Source: Amyelois transitella
Lineage: Eukaryota > Arthropoda > Insecta > Lepidoptera > Pyralidae
Reading direction: 5' to 3'
Assembly (NCBI RefSeq): GCF_032362555.1
Contig: NC_083505.1
Coordinates: 7,121,501-7,185,500, forward strand
Length of the DNA stretch: 64,000 bases
The notes below the pieces were generated by a model. The model made no database searches. It was given only the letters and a program-made list of their open reading frames with translations, and was not told the origin of the DNA. Every line of letters starts with the position of its first letter. Positions within the stretch are counted from its first letter, which is position 1. Made by a program: the position numbers and the translations under genes. This document shows positions 13,258 through 25,015 of the stretch, piece after piece.

Positions 13258-13825
13258 AGTTTAAGCTGTATTATCTAAAGATCTAGTTGTCAGTTACATA
13301 GATTATTATTTATTATTATAGAGCAATATGTTTAGTATAAAATCAATTAGTTAATGTTATGGAAACATTATCGAATAAAAAAATAGAAGCTTAAAACTAA
13401 CTTTATAATAAGTTTAGTAAAAAGGCCCAGTTGAATACAATAAAATTTTAAACTGTAATAGCTAGAGATCTAGTTGTCAGTTACATAGATTCTTATTTAT
13501 TACAATAGAACAATATGTTAAGTATAAAATCGACTAGTTATTATTATGGCAACACCATCGAATAAAAAAATAGAAGCTTAAAACTAACTTTATAATAAGT
13601 TTAGTAAAAGGGCCCAGTTGAATACAATAAAATTTTAAATTGTAATAGCTAGAGATCAAGATGTCAGTTACATAGATTCTTATTTATAATAATAGAGATA
13701 TATATTAAGTATAAAATCGACTAGTTTTTATTATGGCAATACTATTGAATAAAAAAATAAAAACTTAAAACTAATTGGTAGTTATGTTAAGTTTAGGAAA
13801 TGGGTCGAGTTGACCAAAATTAGGT
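13258..13825 (+). repeat. Three-copy tandem repeat, 187-bp period
   Basis: The landmark GTCAGTTACATAGATT recurs with exactly 187-bp spacing (units anchored at 13,281, 13,468 and 13,655). Units 1 and 2 share long identical blocks such as AATAGAAGCTTAAAACTAAC; unit 3 is more diverged and fades out near 13,825. It lies directly 3' of the minus-strand ORF at 14,059-14,478, so it may be the subterminal repeat array of the same mobile element. Satellite seed is the alternative. Confidence 0.85.
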
Positions 13826-14058
13826 TATATTTCGCGTACATTGTAACACACATTTATTAAGAATATACTACTCGTAGGACATTATACAAAAACAGATTAA
13901 ATTTACGTCAAAAGAATAAAAATTAATGAATTAAAAGTCATTAATACGACACATTACAAAAAAAAAAGAATTAACCTATTACAGGTTTCAAAAGTCAGAA
14001 TTAAATCTCAAATATTTTCTGACCTGCGCTTTGGACAAAAATATGACCCGTTTCTTAC

Positions 14059-14478
14059 TTGATTGAGTTTTTGACAAACTGCGCAAATGTCAGTTTTCGG
14101 TTTCTGCACAACAACATTTGGGCAAAATGTTTCCCAGAGGTCGTACCAAGTACTCCTACCAACAGGAATATTATTCAGTGAAATTAGTGAATCACAATAT
14201 GTTTTATAAACGTATGATTTGGTCATACTGCAAGGAAGTATTACTAGATCAGAATTATATCGGTGACCTGGTAGACGGCCAGGTAAAACTAAACCATTAT
14301 CATTGGAGTACTGTTTTATATAATTAACTGCATCAGCTCTGGTTTGTAAATTATAACAATTGTAAGGAGCTTTTCGTGACTTATGGACATTTGGCGCGAC
14401 ACCGTTAGTCAAAAAATCTCTATTATAAAATATCGCTGTTGACAGTAGATGTCTTTGTGGTTGGTTAAACATCGACAT
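14059..14478 (-). CDS. Fragment of transposon-associated family, KPxTDIC-x2-CQ
   Basis: A 140-codon exon starts with ATG at 14,478 and stays open to a textbook splice donor (CAA|GTAAGA) at 14,059/14,058. The frame runs on to a stop at 14,008 if unspliced. The protein has an LPGRLPGHR block, then a Ser/Thr-Lys block, a WYDLWETFCP block, and ends in the metal-site-like motif KPKTDICAVCQ. From memory this order (LPGR-PG, LPS..K, F..LW..L.P, KP.TDLC..CQ) is typical of a large, poorly named family repeated in invertebrate and fish genomes and probably transposon-borne; I cannot name it securely. No following exon was recognised downstream because the 187-bp repeats occupy that region, so the gene is probably incomplete or dead. 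Neighbouring THAP remains at 15,418 support a mobile origin. Confidence 0.5.
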
Positions 14479-15417
14479 TAGTTGTTATTTAACTCATTAT
14501 CATTATAGAATTCAATTTCAATCATTCAATTTAAAGAGTGTTGATAACTGGTCCCTTTTCACTAAACATATAATTGCAATTTTCTCACGTTGTGTTCGTT
14601 ATTTACAGACGATTATTATACGAAAATGTAGCCCATTGCATGTTGCATTAAAATCCATTAAAATCGCATAATGCCAATTTTCCACCTTTTTTCACAAAAT
14701 CTCAAATATCTCGGAAACTAGAAAGTGCTCAGTGGGCCCTTTTCGCTTGGACGGCCACATTTTTACAAAGTTTGATATTATATAATAGGCGATCACTGTA
14801 CACTGGGAAACATAATCTTATTAAAACGGAACCCTTTTCGTATAGGTTTCGGAAACCGTATTTATTGTAAAAGTTAAAAGAAAAAGACATAAACATAATG
14901 AAGTACTTATAAAGAATCATATAAAATCCGAAAACTATAGCGCAATATTATTTTTTAAAAAATTGGTTTGTATATTTTAACAGATACCGATATAAACTGA
15001 TTCAAAGATACATTGACTATACGAAAATTGTGTTTCAAATTTTAAAATTAACCTCCATTTAGGCCCATGGATTTATGTTACGGAATCTATTAAACCTAAC
15101 CAGCTTCCTTCGCTCATATATAATAGGCTATTTGACAAAGTTCTAAAAACTATCTTAGGGTATTTATTTGTTTATAAGGAGCCCTACAAAAATACTTTTC
15201 TGCCTTTATTACAGCTATTTTATTAAAAAATCGAAAAAGAAAATGAAATATTCAAATATGCCGCCAAAACGCAACTTTTAGCAATATGGCGGCCATGGCA
15301 TGTAGTGACGTAAATTTCGTGTAAATATCATACAAAGCTTGTTGGTGTTTCGAAAAGTTTTGATTTTCTCTTGTTTTATTTAACTTGTGCCACGTCATAT
15401 GTGTGAAAATAATTAAA

Positions 15418-15545
15418 ATGAGTTCCTATAAATGTTGTGCAGTGCCTCAATGCACGAATACAACAATAAAATCTCCTACGAAACCGTTTTTTTTTTGCCG
15501 ATGGATTTGAATATTCGCAAGAAGTGGTTTCAGATCATGATCTAA
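15418..15545 (+). pseudogene. THAP zinc-finger ORF, frameshifted
   Basis: An ATG after a leader with AATTAAA encodes MSSYKCCAVPQCTNTT, the C-x2-4-C start of a THAP domain (a C2CH DNA-binding finger found in P-element-type and other transposases and in host factors). After a run of ten T the frame hits TGA. In the next frame the domain continues as LPMDLNIRKKWFQI, matching the proline and the R..W block of THAP domains. The break is therefore a single-base change in the T run. No remaining C-H pair or catalytic domain was found downstream. An adjoining CpG-rich leader (ATGGCGGCCATGG, 15,285) may be its old promoter. Confidence 0.65.
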
Positions 15546-16017
15546 GATCAGTGGTTACCAAGATATAATTACATTGATGTTTTCACATTCCTCAGTTCGG
15601 CAGCATAGAAATCTGGATTGTCTTTGAAGAAGACGCCAACCATTATTGCGTCCACTTTTGGTAGGTTTCGACTGTCAGCTTTCGCGGAATTGGTTTTCAT
15701 TATTAAATACCTATGTTATCTGAGTAATCCTGAGCGATCAAACACTTATAAAATTTTGAAAAATAATAGCGAACACTAAGGAACGGTACGATCCACAGTC
15801 TGTTTATGGATAATTGACGTCATAATAGAAATAGCCAATCACGTTCGTTTTTAGTCACGTGACAGCTGCATAAAAAACCCTAATTTTCTGAGACGGATTT
15901 TGTTAAAATAATGCAATATTTTTATCTCGCGTTATTACAAATCGCTCCAAAAAAATAATATTAAGACGGATGACATAAAAGAAATGTGTATTTTTAATAC
16001 AGTCAAATAGCCTATAC
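15546..16017. other. Intergenic DNA, no gene seen
   Basis: Sequence after the THAP remnant. No continuing transposase frame is visible on the plus strand. It may be the rest of the dead element. Confidence 0.4.
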
Positions 16018-16197
16018 ATACACAGTCTCGCAAAGACCGAGAGGGGCACGTCCAACTGTACGGCTTAATGATGGAATTGAGATTTAAATAGTGACAGGTT
16101 ACTTCCCATCCCCTTAATGAAGTCCCTTAGTCGCATTTTGGAAATGGGAAATAGATGGAGTGGTCCAGTTCTAAAGAGCCGAGAACCACACGGCATA
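16018..16197 (-). mobile_element. SINE-A, diverged copy
   Basis: On the minus strand the order CCGTGTGGTTCTCGGC, GGACCACTCCATCT, CGACTAAGGGACTTCATT, CTATTTAAATCTCAATTCC and the final GTCTTTGCG block is retained with substitutions and a missing tail. Confidence 0.7.
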
Positions 16198-19100
16198 TAA
16201 GTATTTATCTAAATACATGATCGAATCAGTCTTCCGTAAAAAATTCAAAAAATAATACCATATTAGACCTGTATTCCAAATTTAATAGAAATTCATAAAG
16301 TGGTAGATATCTACTCCATGTTAAAAAGTAAATACGAGTAATATCTTTCCTTATGTGTATTTTACGAATTAGCATGATCTTGTCTTATGATGTAATTTAC
16401 TACTACTTTCGATGTAAATAAGTACCTAGGTATAATTAGATAGGATGAAAATACGCTTCTACACATTGTAATAATCGCCTAAATCGAGAAGATAAAAAGG
16501 CGGCCACAAAGCTTTGACAAGGATAAGACCGGAGTTTCCTTGTTTATATTCCTTGAATTCCCTTGGCAACAATATGGCAATATATCTAAATGAAATTTCT
16601 GAAGTAACTCGCAGAATACTTTTTAAAAATAAATACTAAATAATAATACTTCATCCAAAAAATAAGTCTGCTAGTTTATAGGTTTTCTATTGAAAGGTAA
16701 TGTTTTACGGATTACTGTTAATTATTTGTAAAATAAAACGACAGCTTGCGGTCATCAATTGCAGATTAATTTTTGTATGAGAGAGTCATGTTTCTCCCGC
16801 CATTTATTCTACCAACTGCCAAAATAAGAATTTTTCTCTTTCTTTTTTTATTTTTATATATACAATTTAACCTTGATTCCTTCCTGGGACGAGGCAGTTG
16901 ATCGCATCAGTCTGATGACACAACATCAAGATAAGCGCGCTTGAGTTTTGTAAATTAGAAATTGAATAAGAGAATGGACATTTAGTAGGTATAGGTATAT
17001 TTCTTTGTACGGAGTTAAATAAAGCTTAGGTGAATAACATATTACGGTAGCACTTTGCCTCATTGGTATATATCTTGAACATTTAGTTGTCATGTTTATG
17101 GTGCGTGTGATGTGGGCATAACTTTTCCTAGCTAAGTATAGACAACTTTGTGAGAGATTTTGAAAAGTTGAAATAGGTATAAGTTTTCAATAAAATTTTT
17201 CCCTCCGGGAAAGAGCCACCGCTGCATAAAATTTTGTAGTTCATAAATCCGTAACAGTTAAATAATTTTCCATAAGCCCAACATCCTTAGTACTTAAATG
17301 GTCAAAGGTTCTTACCAAAATCCCCTGACATTACCTTAAATCGCAATAAATCAAATACTTAAAACAGCTTGAATAAGTAATCTCACTTTACGAAAGTAAA
17401 AATTCTAAAAAGTACTTATAAATTTTCCACGAAGTTTCCTTTGAACATCCCGAATTAGTACAATAAGGCACGGGCGGATAGATAATATTTTAATAAACAT
17501 TGTACAAAAATTTAGTTTAATAACGTACAAAATGATTTGTCTACACAATAAAACGTAAAAGTATCTCTGTAAATTGAACATAGGTATTATCTCAATATTA
17601 AATCATATTGATTCTATTACAACAATATAAAACTCATTTATTTTTAAAAAAATCTGTAAATCAGAAACTTCTATAGGTCTTATATACGTACTTTTTAACT
17701 CCAGTGGACAAGTCAATGTGCGTAAAACGGGTATAAAATACATAATGGGCATGGAGACACAGGTTCAAATCCATATCACATTCGGACTCGCGCTCGAAAG
17801 GTTCCGTACTTAAATTTTCTACATTTCTACGGGATAGACAGACTGCGGAGACTTTAATAGGTTTCCGTTTTTACCTTTTACCTTTGAGATCATTAGGTAT
17901 GTTGATTGAGAGCCCAAGGTCCACTAATTTCGAATGACTCTTCGAGTATTCTACTCTACTGAAATCTACGAGTATTTAGGGCTTGTGTCCGTATAGGCTG
18001 GCTACGTATTCAAAGACGAAGTATTCGATTTAAGTTTAAAATAGTATTGTAATGATTCACTTCTTACCCAGACTAATGTAGACATTTAATCCATTTTTTA
18101 TTCTTACGAGTACTTTGCTCTAGTTGTAGCATAATTAAGTTTGCCTTAAAGAAAAGATAAAAAGTACAATTCTTAGACTCCCATAAATTACAGATCTCAT
18201 GAATAAAACATGTCTTGTTTGTCATTCAATGATTTCCATAAGATATTTTTTTGCAATGTTGTAGAACAATATTGATTAACTTAGAATTATTCATTGTTAT
18301 AAAAATAATGGTAAGAAATAATAATGAAATTGTTCATGTTTTATTTAAGTTTACTCAAATAATAAAAGCAAGATATTTATAGCTACATATGCTCGTAAAT
18401 ACGAGTATATATTTGTATCAATTTAACACAGTTCCCATATTACAAACAAAAGCTAATTTGCCAACATTACTGAAAAATATCTTCAAATTGATAATAAGAA
18501 TTAATATGCTCACGGCGTGACGGCGGCATTAAAAATTATCCCAGTGAAATGCTAATTTGATACATTCGGGATCATATAAGTGTAGGTACCTAATAATAAA
18601 ACCCTGAACGAATCCGGATTTTGCATACGCAACCAACCGGGCATCATAGCCAGTATCACTAATTGGCTTACAAATTTGCAAGCCGGTTCAAACGCAGCAT
18701 GCGAAATAATTGAGGTTGGTGTAAGCATGGCATCGAAACATATTTTGTCATCAAAAAGTTATTAGTGTAGCTTTTACAAAGCAAATGTTAGAACAAAGGA
18801 CAAGTATCGCTAACAGACATTAAGTGGCAGTAACCGTTGAAAGAGATTAATGTTAATGGACTTTTGTATGCACGTAGGCCCAAAAGTGCAGTTCCAGGCT
18901 CGCCACAATGCACTATGGTGCAAGTGAAGCCGGTTTATGTAGCGCGAATCCGAATTTATTAAAATGTCTAGCTGAGTACTCATGATAATTCTTAAGCAAA
19001 CACCACGTTACATACACCAAAATTACAGCCTATTTAACAAATACTGTTTGTCATTTAAAAATTTAAAATATTCAAAACAATAATGTTTTGAACTTTAACT

Positions 19101-19351
19101 GAAACTTATAAAAGTTTATTAAAATGTCCAGCGTTTCTAATATTATAAAGAGGTAAAGTTAGTACAAGTAACGTTCTGTTGTAGAAGAAGCCCAGACAGA
19201 TCGTAATTTATAACAATATTTGTGAACGAATAATACGAAAATATTGATTTGAAATTGAAAAAACAAAGACTTTTTCCTTACTTATATAATAACGTATGAG
19301 TAATATACGTATTTTTGTGAAATATCTATATCAATATTTCATAAGTGTTTA
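16198..19351. other. Intergenic AT-rich DNA, no gene seen
   Basis: No frame with coding character, no recognised repeat of the window's families, and no RNA gene seen. Confidence 0.55.
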
Positions 19352-19683
19352 TCTATACATATAATAAAACAGTAAAAATATTTTGTCTGTACATGTAGTA
19401 TTTTTGACTGAAATGGATAGAGGGACACTTAGAATGAATAATAGAAAGCAAACATATTTTTTTTTTAATTTCTTGTCTGTCTGTCTGTATGTATGATCAC
19501 GATTATCTCCGAATGTACTGAATCGATTTACTTAAAACGGTAAAAATATTTTGTCTGTACATTTGATAATTTGGCTGAAACAGATAGAGAAATTTTTTTT
19601 ACATTTTTTGTCTGTCTGTATCTGACTGTATGATCAAAATTCAACTCGAAATTTACGCCGACGAAGTCGCGGGCAGCATCTAG
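19352..19683 (+). mobile_element. Non-autonomous Helitron-like element
   Basis: It starts TCTATACATATAATAAAACA after an A and ends GAAGTCGCGGGCAGCATCTAG before a T: the TC...CTAG termini and A/T target expected of Helitrons. The 5' motif GGTAAAAATATTTTGTCTGTAC occurs twice (about 19,371 and 19,539), so the copy is a chimera of two related elements or an internal duplication. Internal CTGTCTGTCTGTATG microsatellite-like sequence is shared with 1333 and 42,047. Confidence 0.8.
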
Positions 19684-20009
19684 TTTTAGAATATCCGTTA
19701 TCCAGCCAGATACCTAATGAGTACCACTCAGCAACATTTCTGGAAACCACCAAGGCCGAGGCCAGATCCTATTTGGGAGCCCTTTGTACCTACTGTAACC
19801 AATGGCGCCAGACTAAGGGCGGTAATATCATGTGTACGCAGTTCCCTTCCGTCTCGCGCCCTATTTTCAATGTTACGAAGGCCAATCATTTAATGAATTA
19901 GAATAAAATCTAGCTTTATTTGTTTTTCCTTAATTCGATCTTACAGGTACTAAGATTTGCTATAATGAGATTTGTTTTACTTTAGTTAGCACACATACAT
20001 ACAAATATT

Positions 20010-20199
20010 AAGTGGAATCAATCCCGTTAAACTCTGGGATAAAAAGTAGCCTATATGTTCTGGGTCTTCAGCTACCTACATACCAAATTTCATCGTAATC
20101 GGTTCAGTCGTTTTTGCGTGAAAGAGTAACAAACATCCATACTGACATCCTGACATCCTGACATACTCACAAACTTTCGCATTTATAATATTAGTAGGA
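20010..20199 (-). mobile_element. Helitron-like element, 5' portion only
   Basis: Minus-strand start TCCTACTAATATTATAAATG at 20,199, then the block GCGAAAGTTTGTGAGTATG, a tandem AGGATGTC repeat, CACGCAAAAACGACTGAACC and GGCTACTTTTTATCCCAGAG. This is the other common lepidopteran 5' type that normally ends in the same CTAG terminus; here the 3' half is missing. Confidence 0.65.
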
Positions 20200-20202
20200 T
20201 GG

Positions 20203-21400
20203 AATGAGAAGATTACCACATCTGGTTAATTTAGCTACCGAGTTACATTTTTTCATTGCATTCATTGAAATTTATTTTGAAATTTTCAGTACCTAAGTTT
20301 TAAAATCATTTTCCCACGATGTTGAATTTCCATCACGTTGATTCTGTGGAAAAATTATGTTTCCTAAACTCCGTTTGGATGGCCTTCACACAACTTTGGC
20401 TACAGGTAACCATATCACTTTATACATATTGCGTCATTATTTGACGCAACTAGAACGTTTTCTTTGTTACAGGCAATTACCGTACGATTCAAGTATTTTG
20501 AAAATTATTTCTAAAATTATCGACATGCAAAATTAGATGTGTTTCTTTGTTCTTCGTTTAATGTGATAATTGTTTACACTGGTACGCTGCGTTCGGCAGC
20601 GCGGCGGGCGGTCGTAAACGGAAGCCTGGCGCGGTATCTGCGCCGTCGGTTCCTCTGCAAACACGCGCAGGATAATTGGGCCATACGCACCGTACTATCT
20701 GCAGATGACACACTTTCGCACCCATTACTCATCACTTCTCAATTAAACTAATTTAACTCGAAATTGATTTGAGTACTTTAGTGACCTTAACGCCAGCGAT
20801 GCGTCCTTGCTGATGTAATTACTAAAATAATTTATATGTGGTTTCTCACCTGATAAAACTTCCTGCGAATAAATTTATATATTTATATTAGGTTAGTGTC
20901 AAGTTAGTACCTACTTTCCTCGTGTAAGTTGTTCCTATAGGTTTATTCGATTACAATCTATATCTCAAAACACAGTATTTATATAAGTAATTGAAGAAAA
21001 TTGAAAGACAGTCAAAAGTACCTAAGTCGTACAATGGAAAGTCAAAATTTCAAGTGTCGTACTATAACATGCATTTCATGATTTGTTAATTCCACAGAGA
21101 GAATGAGATTACATTGATAATGGTAGGAAAGAAGCCCCAAAGAAAATATTGGAGTATCTCTAAGTAATTGAATTAATTTTGCGGTTCTGACGTTAACACG
21201 ATAAGGGTTTTAACAGATTCAAAAGGTTTACGCGAATTACATCCTAATATTTTTGTAAACAAAATATAATCTATAGGCTTCGCTGGAGTGGATAATGGAC
21301 TATTGTTTGAACTATGTATGTACTTAATTTACTTTTTTATGCACATTATACGTCAAATTAGAACCCTAAATACATACATACTTATTTGTATCGTTTGATA
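20203..21400. other. Intergenic DNA with a CpG-rich islet
   Basis: About 20,583-20,690 is strongly CpG-rich (GCGCGGCGGGCGGTCG) within AT-rich surroundings. The plus frame over it has no family match. It may be a regulatory island or an untranslated exon; undecided. Confidence 0.4.
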
Positions 21401-21461
21401 TTTGAAAAAAACTTTTTACAAATGATTGTAACACAATCATTTGTAAAAAGTGTTTTTCAAA
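21401..21461. repeat. Near-perfect 29-bp palindrome
   Basis: Arm 21,401-21,429 pairs with arm 21,433-21,461 with one mismatch around a 3-nt spacer; the core is ACTTTTTACAAATGATTGT. It would form a long snap-back hairpin or cruciform. No coding sequence is near. It could be a tiny foldback MITE, a miRNA-like precursor or a replication artefact. Confidence 0.85.
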
Positions 21462-21936
21462 CTCACTCGACATATGAGTTTTTTAACTTATAAATACCTT
21501 GTTATTTACTGGATAAGTGAAAGATAAAATGTACTTGCAAATAAGTATATCCTCAGAGAGACTTCATGTTACATCCACTCCAGGAAACATAAGTGAAATA
21601 TTAGGCCTTCATTCTTCCCTAAGGAGCTATTCCGTCACTAGACTCTGCAATTTATATATTAAATGCCAAACCATAGTAGGTGCCTGATATTATTACCCGC
21701 TAATCATGTCTATTTGTGTACTGCAAACGCCTAATGATGGCATGTGTTCTAACCTCTAATCCGTATAAGATAATTATATGTTGTAAAAGGTGACTAATGT
21801 TGGTACATACGCGTTAGATATCTTTTACATCGGAAAATTATTCTTGTGGAAAGAATTTGCGAATATAAAAATACCGATTTGTTTATTAAAAAATAGGTTT
21901 AACTTGAACATTTCATAATTACATATAATTTCTTAT

Positions 21937-22032
21937 GGGTTAGACAGAGTCAATTGTCTTGCAAATCGACTGCATCGATCTCAACTGAAAGGACACGTTC
22001 AGCTGTATAGCTGATAAAATTGAGAGGTACTT
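21937..22032 (-). mobile_element. SINE-A, diverged fragment
   Basis: Plus-strand reading GGGTTAGACAGAGTCAATTG, CTTGCAAATCGACTG, ACACGTTCAGCTGTATAGCTG is the reversed 3' half of SINE-A with an insertion. Confidence 0.55.
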
Positions 22033-24204
22033 TAAAAACTAATGTTTTAAAGTATATAGGTATGTGCGGTAAAAACATATTGCTTCCAATTCATTTGATG
22101 GCTTAGTCACTATACTTTTTACATAAGTTCCGTCCATGATATTTATTTTTAAATTAAGTAAGCACTTAGTTTACTTTATCCAAATAAACAACGATCGTCT
22201 TAGTATGCCTAATACTCATAAGTGTAGACATATTTTATTTGCATTGACACAATTTCACAGCTCCGAGCAAAAGCAATAATGATTTCAATTCGATAGCTGA
22301 GAGTCTCAAACACAAAGTGATCCTTGGGAATTCTTTTTTCTTTTGAGTTACGGTACCCAATACAGCGTTTTTTTTCTTGTGTCACTTCAAACGGAGTGTA
22401 ATGAGAATGACCGAAATCTGCTGAACTTACATATTTTTGCTCAAAGGGACATATTCATTTCTTGTTTATTGAGTGTTAATCGATCTTTATAGGGTTACGT
22501 ATTTAACCAAGAACCCTCTCTATGTCGAACCATTGCTCTGCTTGCCTGCCCGTCTTTCGTCTTACCGTCCGAATTCTCTTTTGGAATTTTGCTACGTCAT
22601 AAAGCTGTCATTTGGCATGTTACCTACATATGTATATATTTATCGTCAACATGGAAATTTAAGAAATGTATCTATATTTGACCTTTCCCGAAATGGGAAT
22701 GCTATTTCTTATTCTCGCGATTTTCTTGCGATTTTTTCAGATTTACATACATATTTATTTCATCTAGTAGAAGGTAACTTAATTCTTGCAAACACTGGTC
22801 ATCATCAAGAAGATGTTGATATCTTCTGTTGAGAATAAGACTCGAAAACTAATTAGTCTGAAATAAATTTGTAAGTACAAATACTTGTCTTTAACAATTC
22901 TTATTTCAAATTACACAATGAGAATGCTACAAAGAAAACAGACCACAATATACAAAGCTAAATGCGGCTGGCTAAAACTTCACCAGAATATTTGGAACAA
23001 AGCAAAACGACTAAAACTCACTTGTGAAGCGCGACACTTTGTTCGCCTAAAATCCATTTATTTGGATGGGCTGCTCGGAATCTATTCGGTTTAATATTCC
23101 ACCCACCCAACCGGAAATATTAATTCCTTCCTTACTGTATAAAAGCCGAAAGATTTATATATTAGAAAACAGAAGCTCTTACTGATTGCAATTAATTCCA
23201 ATACTTTATAAGATCACTATACCTTGTCCGACGATTTGTATTCTTAATGTTACTGCTACGATTTCATGAGACAATCGATTTAACATTTTATAGATTTAAT
23301 AATTTATTTCATTCATCTTTTATAAACAACAAAAATATAATTTTAGCCTTAATATTGATTGATACATAAGAAGATATAAATAAATTTTTAAAGTTATCAT
23401 TGAGTATTTAAGCGATTTAAATCGATTTAATAGACAGTAAAATCGTAAAATCAATTTAATTGACAGTAAAATGGTGATAATAACTTTTTTCAAGCACTAT
23501 CAATGATTTCGGTCTTCATAACTAATTTTTAATCATAAGTTAAGATAAAAATATTTAAAAAAAAACTTAAACATTGGAGACATTTAAAATAATTCAATAA
23601 GTAACAATTTTGTTAGATAAATGTTATAATACAATCAGAATAATTTTTATACGACGTAACTATTTAAAAATTGGTTATCACGAAATGTTAAACATTTACG
23701 TAGAACGTTATTGCAGTGGCAGTTGTCAAATACAAAATAAACAGACAGACTAGGAAAACGTAGTGAGTAGTACTTTGAGACAAGGTGTTATAGCTTCAAC
23801 TCTACAATCAACCTACACAGTTAACCAAGTGGTTAACATTAAATAATTCTCTTGAGATTGTTGAGTAATTAAAGTTATCACTTGTTCTCGAAACCTAATT
23901 TACTCACAAAATTAATTACTCTGAAATTAAAAAATAATTTGAAATTCAATTAGAAACCTCATCTTACCAGATATTTTTTTAATTTCCGAATTCTTTTTTT
24001 ACCCAAAATATTTATAATCTACAAATCTATAGCAAAACAAGCCTCTTTCTTTTAAAATATAAATGATAACCCTCTTTTGCCGTCGGGGGTTAAAAACATT
24101 TTACATAGAAGTGTGACTCCTGATAAATTCGCTTTCCTACTTATACAAAATAAGTATTATATTTCCAATAATTTCAAATATACCTAATTAATGATTAAAA
24201 CATG
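22033..24204. other. Intergenic DNA, no gene supported
   Basis: The 119-codon frame at 22,473-22,832 begins in sequence resembling a lepidopteran repeat (AGGGTTACGTATTTAACC, GAACCCTCTCTATGTCG, repeated TGCCTGCCCGTC) and shows no protein motif, so it is not called. The remainder is AT-rich. Confidence 0.5.
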
Positions 24205-24560
24205 GTGAGGAAATCTGTGGTCGAACAATTAAAGACAGGAACAGAGGGAGACGCAGGTTCAAATCCTACATGGGCAATTACCAAAGACTCTTTTCTAAGT
24301 TATAAGTAGTTAGTTTGTATACACTTACGATGGAGAAAAATATAATTCAGGTAAAAAGATTTGTAAATATAATCCAATGTGCGCTATGTTCCCCTAAGAA
24401 GGTCGCTGAAGTCAGTTAGGGAGTCGCTTCGTGTATAACCTGACTTACCTAATCCAGGATCGTAGTCATAGGCGCAAAGGCGCACCCTAAAACTTCTCCA
24501 GAGAGGTGAGGACGAAACCGAGACTTACTCCAGGAGGAAATGAAAATCAGAAGCCCGATA
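24205..24560 (+). mobile_element. SINE-C (tRNA-like promoter)
   Basis: After the motif CATGGTGAGGAAATCTG comes a tRNA-like part with A-box-like GTGGTCGAACAATTAAAG and a clear B box GGTTCAAATCC. Further on there are blocks GTCAGTTAGGGAGTCGCTTC and ATCCAGGATCGTAG seen in lepidopteran SINEs. A second, shorter copy lies at about 63,085-63,175. Probably transcribed by RNA polymerase III when intact; this copy is diverged. Confidence 0.55.
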
Positions 24561-24928
24561 TTGGACAACAAACCTAGATAGATTTCGTAGATGCGTCTGA
24601 TTTCTATACGTTAATGATCATGAGTAATAAAGTTGCATAACTAAACAATAGGTAATCACAATGGGTACCTGTCATTATCAAAATGCGCTGTGCCTAATAT
24701 GGTTAACTACACTAAAATTAAGGGAATTTGTTAATTTTTATCAATCAGTAATGACATCGGACAGGTTCATAAGTACCACGCTACAAAACTACAAATCAAT
24801 TAATTTTCAATAATAGCTGTGTTCAGACGGAAAGAAAGAACTTTATTTTGTTTATTGTTAAATTGGTTTGGCCGCGACAAGGTTGCGACATCGTTTAGAA
24901 TTTGTGTAAGATCAGTGACCCTATTAAA

Positions 24929-25015
24929 ATGCAACGGCATAGGCGAGATTCCAGCGAAAGCAGTGACAGCGACGATGAATTACGCATTATTAAGCAGTAC
25001 CGAAATAGAAAGAAG
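24929..25015 (+). CDS. Putative first coding exon, unknown gene
   Basis: A 29-codon frame starts at ATG 24,929 (context TTAAAATG), is strongly acidic-serine then basic (RDSSESSDSDDELR then YRNRKK), and ends exactly at a good donor AAG|GTAGGT in phase 0. Base composition is more coding-like than its surroundings. I could not find the next exon in the following 10 kb. It may be the first exon of a gene whose body is outside or far downstream, the 5' end of a transposase gene (many begin with an acidic Ser-rich leader), or chance. Confidence 0.3.

Noticed and set aside
22473..22832. 119-codon frame
   Set aside because: It starts in repeat-like sequence with CCTGCCCGTC motifs, and has no domain, splice support or coding bias.
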